A stretch of 39,002 nt of DNA, taken from assembly GCA_934747765.1 (NCBI GenBank), contig CAKVGZ010000005.1, positions 1 to 39,002 of the forward strand. Direction: 5' to 3'. The first letter of the stretch is position 1; each line of letters starts with the position of its first letter. The position numbers and the translations under genes were made by a program. Below the pieces are notes generated by a model. The model had not been told where the DNA came from and ran no database searches. It saw only the letters and a program-made list of their open reading frames with translations. Positions 18,169 through 24,460 of this stretch are shown here, in pieces. This stretch comes from an uncultured Clostridia bacterium. GTDB taxonomy: Bacteria > Bacillota > Clostridia > Christensenellales > UBA1242.

Positions 18169-19728
18169 ATGGAAGATAAAGAAGTTAAAACAGAATCGAA
18201 AACCAAAACCAAAAAACTTGGTGCTTTTGCGTCGCTTTCAATTGTTATTGCATTGGGTTTCACCCTTATTTGTGCGATACTCATTGGAAGCTTGCTCTAT
18301 GACAATGGAGTTATTTCATCAAAAGAGTTTTACGACAACACAAGTATAAATGGAGTTGATGTTAGCGGGATGAATAAGTCGGAAGCTGCTCAAATGATAT
18401 CTTCAAAACTTCTGAGCGCCAAAGATGATGTTGAAATCAAGCTGACCTACAAAGACAAAGAATGGATTTTGAAAGGCTCAGATTTTGAAACAGGTGAAGA
18501 TGTCACTCCTGAAATTGAAAAAACTTTCAGTCTTGGCAGAAATGGAGCAGTGGCAGAAAAGGTGTCAACTGTTCGAAACATAAAAACAAATGGTCTCAGA
18601 ATAAATGTTTCATATCGTCATGTGCTTAAAGGCTTTGATGAAAAATTGGATGAAATTATATCTGAAATAAACATTGAACCGGAAAATCCTCATGTGTTGT
18701 TCGACCCTAATGCAGATGTTATGTTCACAGTTAGCGAAGGGAAGAATGGAACATTGGTTGACAAGGAAAAATTAATTTCGCAAATAGACAAAGCTTTTGA
18801 AAAATCTAAGACCATAGAGGTTGAAATTCCAACTTACGAAAAACAATTTGAAAATGCAGAAAAAGATTTGCTTGCCAACACAAAATTGCGTTCCTCATTC
18901 TCAACAGATTATTCTTCAAGTGTTGACGGAAGAAAAAATAATGTTAATGTGGCTTTAGGAAAATTCAATGGAATGACCGTTCAACCAGGCGAAGAAATTA
19001 GTTTTAATGAAGTAACGGGTGATAAAACTCCAGAAAATGGATATCAAAAAGCCAAAATCATTTTGAACGGAATCTATGTTGAAGGTTATGGCGGTGGAGC
19101 CTGCCAAGCATCAACAACATTGTATAACGCACTCATTTTGGCAGATCTTGAAATTTTGGAAGTAAATCCACATTCCTTGCCAGTTTCTTATGTTCCTTTG
19201 GCTTTTGACGCCATGGTCAGCGAAGGCTATTCCGACCTTAAATTCAAGAATAACCTTGAAAATCCAATATTCATAAAAACTTGGGGTGACGATACTAGAG
19301 CCTACGTGGAAATTTACGGCGAACCATTTGCAGAGGGATTTGAAGTCAAACGTCGTGCTGAATTTGTTGAAACCCTTCCACATGAAGGTGACACAATTGT
19401 TAAGGATGTCAATGGCGAATATGCCGACAAAATAACTTATGTGGGCGAATATTTGAGAATAAAAAGCCCTAGAGAAGGATATCACTCAAAAGCATATATA
19501 GATTATTATCAAGATGGACAAAAAATAAGTGAAAAACTTATTCGTGATGAAATCTATAAACCTCAAAAAGGTATTGTGATGGAAGGCACCGAAACTCTTG
19601 GCGAAGGAATGGTTATACCAGAGAATGAAGTTAAAATTATTCCGCCACAAAACGGAGCGTCAAATGTTAATGATAAAACTGTAAATAAAAAAGTGTCGGA
19701 AGAAAATCCATCAAACCTTAATCCTTAA
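18169..19728 (+). CDS. VanW-family envelope protein
   Basis: This 519-residue protein has a short lysine-rich N-terminus and one membrane helix (about residues 19-42), so most of it is probably extracellular. A region related to the peptidoglycan-binding_4 domain covers roughly residues 50-240. The VanW domain follows (about 245-375), with the diagnostic GKFNGMTVQPGEEISFNE and GYGGGACQASTTLYNA segments. The C-terminal part (to ~460) resembles a small beta domain such as G5. VanW proteins are common in spore-forming Bacillota but their biochemical role is unknown; this is not evidence of vancomycin resistance. No other initiator precedes the membrane helix, so the start is firm although its GGAG lies in a terminator stem. 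I see no clear promoter of its own. Confidence 0.87.
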   Translation: MEDKEVKTESKTKTKKLGAFASLSIVIALGFTLICAILIGSLLYDNGVISSKEFYDNTSINGVDVSGMNKSEAAQMISSKLLSAKDDVEIKLTYKDKEWILKGSDFETGEDVTPEIEKTFSLGRNGAVAEKVSTVRNIKTNGLRINVSYRHVLKGFDEKLDEIISEINIEPENPHVLFDPNADVMFTVSEGKNGTLVDKEKLISQIDKAFEKSKTIEVEIPTYEKQFENAEKDLLANTKLRSSFSTDYSSSVDGRKNNVNVALGKFNGMTVQPGEEISFNEVTGDKTPENGYQKAKIILNGIYVEGYGGGACQASTTLYNALILADLEILEVNPHSLPVSYVPLAFDAMVSEGYSDLKFKNNLENPIFIKTWGDDTRAYVEIYGEPFAEGFEVKRRAEFVETLPHEGDTIVKDVNGEYADKITYVGEYLRIKSPREGYHSKAYIDYYQDGQKISEKLIRDEIYKPQKGIVMEGTETLGEGMVIPENEVKIIPPQNGASNVNDKTVNKKVSEENPSNLNP

Positions 19729-19752
19729 AAAAAGACCGCTTGGTCTTTTTTT
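19727..19752. terminator. Bidirectional terminator between convergent genes
   Basis: AAAAGACC and GGTCTTTT form a stem around GCTT (19738-19741). A-runs on the left and T-runs on the right make it work on both strands, for the VanW gene and for the minus-strand gene ending at 19751. Confidence 0.88.
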
Positions 19753-20158
19753 ATATCAATGAAGAAATGGTTTTTAAATTTTCGATGTGCTCAAAAATGA
19801 TTTCATTTGGAAGATTGTTCGAAAGAGATAATTCCAAAAATTCTGCTTCCGTTTTTAGCAAAAGCCTTAAACAAAAATAATAGCTTCTAAATCTTTTGGG
19901 GTAATGAAAATTTTTGTCTTCTACTTTATATATTTTTGAAAGTTCGTCCAAATCTAACTCAGTCTGCTTGGCTAAACCAAGAAATGTTTCACGCAATCTA
20001 AAAGACCGTATATTCTTTGCAACGTAGGAATAGACTGTGTTTATCAAAAAAAGCTTTTCAAAAATTTTGTCAAAATTTTGAAATTCACGATTTTTGTATT
20101 CTTTTGCTATTTCGTCAAATTCGTCAGGAGTTGAAATTTTGTTGTCATCATATTCCAT
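19751..20158 (-). CDS. Small helical protein of unknown function
   Basis: I do not recognise a family for this 135-residue protein. The ATG at 20158 is preferred because a GGAGAAG site lies directly before it; the frame opens five codons earlier at a TTG. The sequence is rich in E, K, F and L with almost no glycine, and predicts as a bundle of amphipathic helices, with no membrane segment or cysteine cluster. It is transcribed divergently from the ferritin-like gene at 20267, about 100 bp away, so shared regulation is possible. A degenerate ferritin-like or regulatory helical fold is conceivable; no metal-ligand pattern supports it. Confidence 0.7.
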   Translation of the reverse strand: MEYDDNKISTPDEFDEIAKEYKNREFQNFDKIFEKLFLINTVYSYVAKNIRSFRLRETFLGLAKQTELDLDELSKIYKVEDKNFHYPKRFRSYYFCLRLLLKTEAEFLELSLSNNLPNEIIFEHIENLKTISSLI

Positions 20159-20214
20159 TTTCTTCTCCAACAAAGGTTTTAAATTAATATGATTGTCAAG
20201 CGGAAAATGTTAAT

Positions 20215-20243
20215 TTGTAACGACTTTTTGTTTTTCGTAATAA
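20215..20243 (+). promoter_or_regulatory. Promoter of the ferritin-like gene
   Basis: TTGTAA (20215-20220), a 17-bp spacer and TAATAA (20238-20243). It lies downstream of the frame's first ATG (20189), supporting translation from 20267 instead. Confidence 0.6.
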
Positions 20244-20266
20244 AATATTTGTTGAAGGAGTATGTT

Positions 20267-20926
20267 ATGGAAATTTCAAAAAAGTATGGGGTCAAGTTAA
20301 CTCCAACGTGCGTTAAGGAAACGCTTGAACGAAAAGAAAAATTTAAATCACAACAGGATGAAAATATGGAAAACGTCGGAGGCGGAACTGAAGACGAAAC
20401 ACAGACACCCGAACAAACTCCAATGCCCGCTCGAGATGATGTGTATCAAGGCCCAGAAACCTATCCAGAGTTGACTGATGTGCAACCAAATGTTCGCGAT
20501 GTTCGAACACTTAAAAAACTTGCATACGGGAGAGATAGTGAACTTACAGCCGTTCTTACATATATGTTCCAAAATTATGTCACAATGAATGAAGATTTGA
20601 AAAATGCACTTGAACAAGTTGCCATAATCGAAATGCGTCATTTAGCTCTTTTGTCAAATGCAATTGTTGCTTTTGGTGGTGATCCAACTTTGACGGATGG
20701 AATGGGCAATGTGTGGACTGGCCGAAATGTGAATTACACAACCAATCCAATCAAATTCTTAAAAAATAATATCAGTTCCGAGAAAGAAGCAGTTGAGGTT
20801 TATATGCGCGCTGCGCGAGAAACATCTAACAATTCTCTTTCCAACTTGTATAAACGAATTGCAGAAGACGAGGAAATTCATAGTAGAGTTTTCCAATCAT
20901 ACTTAGATAAACTTATGGAGAAATAA
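20267..20926 (+). CDS. Ferritin-like diiron-domain protein
   Basis: The 219-residue protein starts at 20267 after a GAAGGAG site. Residues 1-80 are a polar, proline-containing tail. The rest is a ferritin-like four-helix bundle with ligand candidates in order: E in GRDSELTAVL, E-x-x-H in EMRHLALL, E in SSEKEAVEVY, and E-x-x-H in EDEEIHSRV. Such proteins bind a di-iron or di-manganese centre and serve in peroxide detoxification or iron handling; close relatives in Clostridia are annotated only as ferritin-like or bacterioferritin. The polar N-terminal tail is unusual. It is monocistronic, with a promoter at 20215-20243 and a terminator at 20971-20995. Whether it acts in spores or vegetative cells cannot be told. 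Confidence 0.82.
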   Translation: MEISKKYGVKLTPTCVKETLERKEKFKSQQDENMENVGGGTEDETQTPEQTPMPARDDVYQGPETYPELTDVQPNVRDVRTLKKLAYGRDSELTAVLTYMFQNYVTMNEDLKNALEQVAIIEMRHLALLSNAIVAFGGDPTLTDGMGNVWTGRNVNYTTNPIKFLKNNISSEKEAVEVYMRAARETSNNSLSNLYKRIAEDEEIHSRVFQSYLDKLMEK

Positions 20927-20970
20927 AAATTCTTAGAACGTAAAAGTGAAATTTTATGCAAACAAAAATA

Positions 20971-20995
20971 AAAAACCACGATTAACGTGGTTTTT
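20971..20995. terminator. Bidirectional terminator between convergent genes
   Basis: AAAAACCACG and CGTGGTTTTT form a 10-bp stem around ATTAA. The symmetric A and T flanks let it serve both the ferritin-like gene and the minus-strand TrbL-like gene. Confidence 0.88.
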
Positions 20996-20998
20996 ATG

Positions 20999-23593
20999 TT
21001 ATTTCTTAGGCATTCCTTTGAGGATTGCATTTGCAATTGCTTGTGCACTGCTTTCGCTAAGTTTTACTTCTTTTTCTGATGACTGATTTCCTCCAACTTG
21101 AGTTTGAGCCGATTGTTGAGCTTTAAGTTGGTTAACTGCATCTTTAATAGCTTTCGAATTATCTTGTCCCTTGCCATAAGCGCCACCGGTTATGTTGTCA
21201 AATATATCTCTTATTCCGCCGGCATTTTTAAAGCCTTTTGTCATTTCTCCGCCAGCTGCTTGTCCAAACGTTTTGGCAACATCTAAGATTGCTTTAGTAA
21301 ATTCTTTAGCACCTTTTGCAAAAACAGATGTGAGTTCATCAGGTTTACCTCTTCCTTCTGCAGCCGTTTTGCCAACTTCATTGACGCTATCTCTGACTGA
21401 GCCAGCTCTTGCTTTCGCGCCTCTAATGTCTGCTTGAACAGATAATCTATTATTCTCAACTGCATCAACGCCGCCTAGTTGCCTATCGGCAAGATTTTGT
21501 GCTGAATTTAAAATTCGTTGTTTTTCAACTTCAGTTTCTGCATTTTTTGCTCTTTCAACAGTGTTATCGTAGTCGTTAAGATGTTTTTGATATTCATCAA
21601 CAGCCTGCTTCTTATTTTCTGTGCTCATTGAATTCCATGATTCCCCAGCCAGTTGTTTAACACCTTTAAGAGATCTGAGACAACTTTCGTTATTTGTATT
21701 GTTTTTGAAATCTTTAGTTGCTTGTTTTTGTTCTTTTCTGGTGAGTGAGTTCCAATCATCCCCATAAAGCTCTTTGGCACCTGCTTCTGCACCTGCTTCT
21801 TCAGCCGCAGAATTAATTGTGTTCATTGTTTTATCCCATTTCTTTTGAGCTCTAAGTTCTTTAGATGAAGGGCCAATTACCTTTGCTTTCTCCTCATCCG
21901 ACATTTCTGAACGTTTCTGTTTCATATAGTTACGAAGTAGTTTTGCCTGTTTGAAAGGATTCTTTATATTATCAAATCCTTGTTTTGTTTTCTCATCCAT
22001 ATTATTTTTAATATGTTCGTTTAACTTGCTTCTTGCCGCTCCGGCTTTTCCAAGGGCAATGGCTGCAGTTGTTCCTGCGATAGCAAGTTTTGCTGGGGCA
22101 GTGGCAACCTTACCAACTTTTTGGAGGGTTTGGCCAACGTCACCTGCCATTGCTTCGCCAGATGCAAGCGTGTTTTCTGCGCCAATGAGCTCTGAAACTG
22201 TTGCAACAACATCTTTGACTGTTAAAAGTCCAACAATAACTAGGAAAACGTTAATGATTGCATCAACAAAAGGCATATTGAAGAATCGGATTTGCATTAT
22301 GAATGGCAAAATCAAAAACATAAGGTTCAAACCAACAACTGGTCCATAAGCTCCAATAACCTTTCCCACAAATTTGCTTTGCCATTTTTTCAATGCAGAA
22401 CCATCGTCCAAAGGCATAAGAGAGGCAATTGGAGGCGCAATCAAGAACAGAACCACAACCTCAAAAAGACGTTTCATAAGTCCGAAAACCAAACTAATTA
22501 GCAACTTTGTGCAAACAATAAGTGCTGCCACACAAATGATGAAGTTGAATGACCATAGGTCATAATAATACCAAACCAAAGTGACATTATTTTTGTCAAA
22601 CACTTGAACATTGGCCATTATGGAAGGGTCGGAGATTGCTCCAAATATTCCAGTTGAAAGAGGCCACATGTGCGATTTATGGAAAGGGGAAGTTGGGACC
22701 GAAACTTTTTCGTTAAGTCTATAACAATTTGCAAAACAATCATCCAACAAGTTCGCAGATGTGTCATAATCTGTTCCAAACTGATTGAAAACTCCTGCGC
22801 CAACTGACGGATTGCTCGACATTGCACTTCTAAAGGAAGAGAAATTTCTTATACGGTTTGCCTGATAGCCACAAGCTTTGAAAATCAGACCGCTGATTGG
22901 AGTTGATGTGGTTGGAATTCTTCCGGCAGCGGATGATGTGTTCGCAAAACCTCCAAAACTATAGCCAATATATGTGTTAACTCCGGTTTCTGTTTTTTGT
23001 TGCATAAATTTGTTTGCAACAGATTGAGCTTTGCCTGTGCTGTCGGAGTAGGTGAAATTTGTGTTCTGAGTGCCAGTTGTTATGGTATCCAATGCCTTAA
23101 GAATAACGTTTGCAAGGAAGATTCCAAAATAGCAAACAACAGGCACAATTGCAAAAGCAGCAATAGCTTTGAATGCTCTTCCAATAATTCTTCCTTTTGA
23201 TGCCGCTTTCCCATCTGTTATTCCTTGATATTCAGAACGAAGGACAGCAACAAATGTTGTTATGATAAGCATGATGAGGCCAAGAATGATGAGGGCCCAA
23301 AAAACGTTTGATAAGACTGAGTTTTGGCCGGTGAAAATTTCTGTTATGAATCTTTGAGCAATGTCGCCTGTTTGTTTTGCGGAGTCAGAAGTTCCACCAA
23401 CAGTGTTGCTCACGTAATACACATCAAGACCTGCAACTTTTCTGACCAAAACTTGGAGAATATCCAAAACTTGGAAGATTAAGGTGCACAAAAAATATAG
23501 GGTTTTAGGGATTATTGAGAAGATGGCTCCAAACCATCCCGCAAACCATTCTTTAATTTTTTCTGCTAAACCAGCAACAAAGATAAGATTCAC
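20999..23593 (-). CDS. Orphan TrbL/VirB6-like polytopic membrane protein
   Basis: The 864-residue protein starts at a GTG with an AAAGGAG site 9 nt upstream. The N-terminal half has about seven membrane helices (near residues 22-50, 95-117, 138-167, 345-368, 373-392, 412-434, 442-465). A long extracytoplasmic loop (~170-340) carries several cysteines. This layout and the conserved-looking RLFEVVVLFLIAPPIASLMP segment resemble TrbL/VirB6 proteins of type IV secretion systems and integrative elements. The C-terminal ~385 residues are hydrophilic, charged, mostly helical and glutamine/alanine-rich, as in extended VirB6 proteins. No VirB4, VirD4, relaxase or pilin gene is nearby and no element boundary is seen. 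It may be part of a dispersed secretion machine or a relic. It has its own promoter (23622-23650). Confidence 0.72.
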   Translation of the reverse strand: MNLIFVAGLAEKIKEWFAGWFGAIFSIIPKTLYFLCTLIFQVLDILQVLVRKVAGLDVYYVSNTVGGTSDSAKQTGDIAQRFITEIFTGQNSVLSNVFWALIILGLIMLIITTFVAVLRSEYQGITDGKAASKGRIIGRAFKAIAAFAIVPVVCYFGIFLANVILKALDTITTGTQNTNFTYSDSTGKAQSVANKFMQQKTETGVNTYIGYSFGGFANTSSAAGRIPTTSTPISGLIFKACGYQANRIRNFSSFRSAMSSNPSVGAGVFNQFGTDYDTSANLLDDCFANCYRLNEKVSVPTSPFHKSHMWPLSTGIFGAISDPSIMANVQVFDKNNVTLVWYYYDLWSFNFIICVAALIVCTKLLISLVFGLMKRLFEVVVLFLIAPPIASLMPLDDGSALKKWQSKFVGKVIGAYGPVVGLNLMFLILPFIMQIRFFNMPFVDAIINVFLVIVGLLTVKDVVATVSELIGAENTLASGEAMAGDVGQTLQKVGKVATAPAKLAIAGTTAAIALGKAGAARSKLNEHIKNNMDEKTKQGFDNIKNPFKQAKLLRNYMKQKRSEMSDEEKAKVIGPSSKELRAQKKWDKTMNTINSAAEEAGAEAGAKELYGDDWNSLTRKEQKQATKDFKNNTNNESCLRSLKGVKQLAGESWNSMSTENKKQAVDEYQKHLNDYDNTVERAKNAETEVEKQRILNSAQNLADRQLGGVDAVENNRLSVQADIRGAKARAGSVRDSVNEVGKTAAEGRGKPDELTSVFAKGAKEFTKAILDVAKTFGQAAGGEMTKGFKNAGGIRDIFDNITGGAYGKGQDNSKAIKDAVNQLKAQQSAQTQVGGNQSSEKEVKLSESSAQAIANAILKGMPKK

Positions 23594-23621
23594 AATAAAA
23601 AACTCCTTTATTTATGCCCTA

Positions 23622-23650
23622 AGTCTACCACAAAAAATTTGAGTTGTAAA
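23622..23650 (-). promoter_or_regulatory. Promoter of the TrbL-like gene
   Basis: On the minus strand TTTACA (23650-23645) is followed 17 bp later by TAGACT (23627-23622). The GTG start with its AAAGGAG site lies about 30 nt downstream. Confidence 0.6.
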
Positions 23651-23780
23651 CAAAAATTGCGCAAATATATATAATAATGTCTATAACATACTTATTTTGT
23701 CTAAAAAAACAAGAATTATATATGCGAGTTTGATAAAGAAAAAAAGTTTTAAAAAAATTAAAAAATTTGCATAAAAACGC

Positions 23781-23809
23781 TAGACAAATGGCAAACTTGC
23801 CATTATAAT
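23781..23809 (+). promoter_or_regulatory. Promoter with dyad operator before the zinc-ribbon gene
   Basis: TAGACA (23781-23786), a 17-bp spacer and a perfect TATAAT (23804-23809). The spacer holds an inverted repeat, TGGCAA-AC-TTGCCA (23789-23802), placed exactly where a dimeric repressor would block RNA polymerase. I do not match it to a named Bacillota operator. The rest of the 243-bp divergent region (23594-23836) is AT-rich and shows nothing else. Confidence 0.72.
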
Positions 23810-23836
23810 AAGGGCAATTTTACTGAGAGGTGAATT

Positions 23837-24334
23837 ATGAGTGAATATATTAGATGTCCAAGATGCGAACTCAACTTCATAAAAAAGAAAGACAAGTTGT
23901 GTTCTGTCTGTCAAGCTGAAATAAATGCTGGAGGAGATAACTTTGATGAATTAGACATGGAAACTTGTCCAATTTGCAAAACCAATTATATAAGACCTGA
24001 TGAAATCATGTGCGCTCAATGTGCAAAAGAACGTTCTATGAACGGAGAAAACATTGGTCTTGACGATGATTGGGAGTCTTATATCGATAACGAAGAAGAA
24101 AACGAAACATCCATCGAAGAAGAAACCGGTGACATGGCGAGTGTGACCGATCTTGAGGATGATGACCTTGATGATTTGGATTCTGACATGCCAGAAATTG
24201 ATGAGGAATTTGACTTGGATGACGAACCAGAAGAAGAGGAAGATCAAGAAGAAAGTGTTGACGATGACGACGACTTTATCGATGATGACGATTTTGATGA
24301 CGACGACAGCGATGATGATGACGATGATTTCTAG
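23837..24334 (+). CDS. Duplicated zinc-ribbon protein with acidic tail
   Basis: The 165-residue product has two similar zinc ribbons, each C-P-x-C-x11-C-x-x-C: cysteines 7, 10, 22, 25 and 44, 47, 59, 62. Both also share N-x-I at matching positions, so they arose by internal duplication. Residues ~75-165 are almost wholly acidic, ending in runs of aspartate. Acidic tails of this kind occur on nucleic-acid mimics and RNA-polymerase accessory proteins such as the delta subunit, but no such role is shown here. I do not recognise a named family. The start has a GAGAGGTGA site. It is a single gene, with a promoter carrying a possible operator and a strong terminator. Confidence 0.85.
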   Translation: MSEYIRCPRCELNFIKKKDKLCSVCQAEINAGGDNFDELDMETCPICKTNYIRPDEIMCAQCAKERSMNGENIGLDDDWESYIDNEEENETSIEEETGDMASVTDLEDDDLDDLDSDMPEIDEEFDLDDEPEEEEDQEESVDDDDDFIDDDDFDDDDSDDDDDDF

Positions 24335-24341
24335 GAATTAT

Positions 24342-24390
24342 GCGATTTGCGAAGAATGACGAATTTTTCGTAAATCGCTTTTATTTTTTT
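24342..24390 (+). terminator. Terminator of the zinc-ribbon gene
   Basis: GCGATTTGCGAA (24342-24353) pairs with TTCGTAAATCGC (24367-24378) over 12 bp with one G-T pair, followed by TTTTATTTTTTTT. Confidence 0.92.
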
Positions 24391-24432
24391 TGTTTTGCCC
24401 CATAAATACTTTTAATTTTTTTTCATTTATTG

Positions 24433-24438
24433 TATAAT
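24433..24438 (+). promoter_or_regulatory. -10 box of secA
   Basis: A perfect TATAAT lies 22 bp upstream of the secA start. No good -35 box is seen at 16-18 bp; TTTTAA (24410-24415) is the nearest. Predicted leader is about 15 nt. Confidence 0.55.
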
Positions 24439-24460
24439 TCTACTTACTAGGAGAAATTTG

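Noticed and set aside
18169..19728. Vancomycin resistance gene
   Set aside because: VanW-domain proteins are common in spore formers outside van clusters; no vanHAX or vanRS genes are here.
20999..23593. Integrative or conjugative element
   Set aside because: Only one type IV-like gene is present; no integrase, relaxase, coupling protein, attachment repeats or tRNA target is adjacent.
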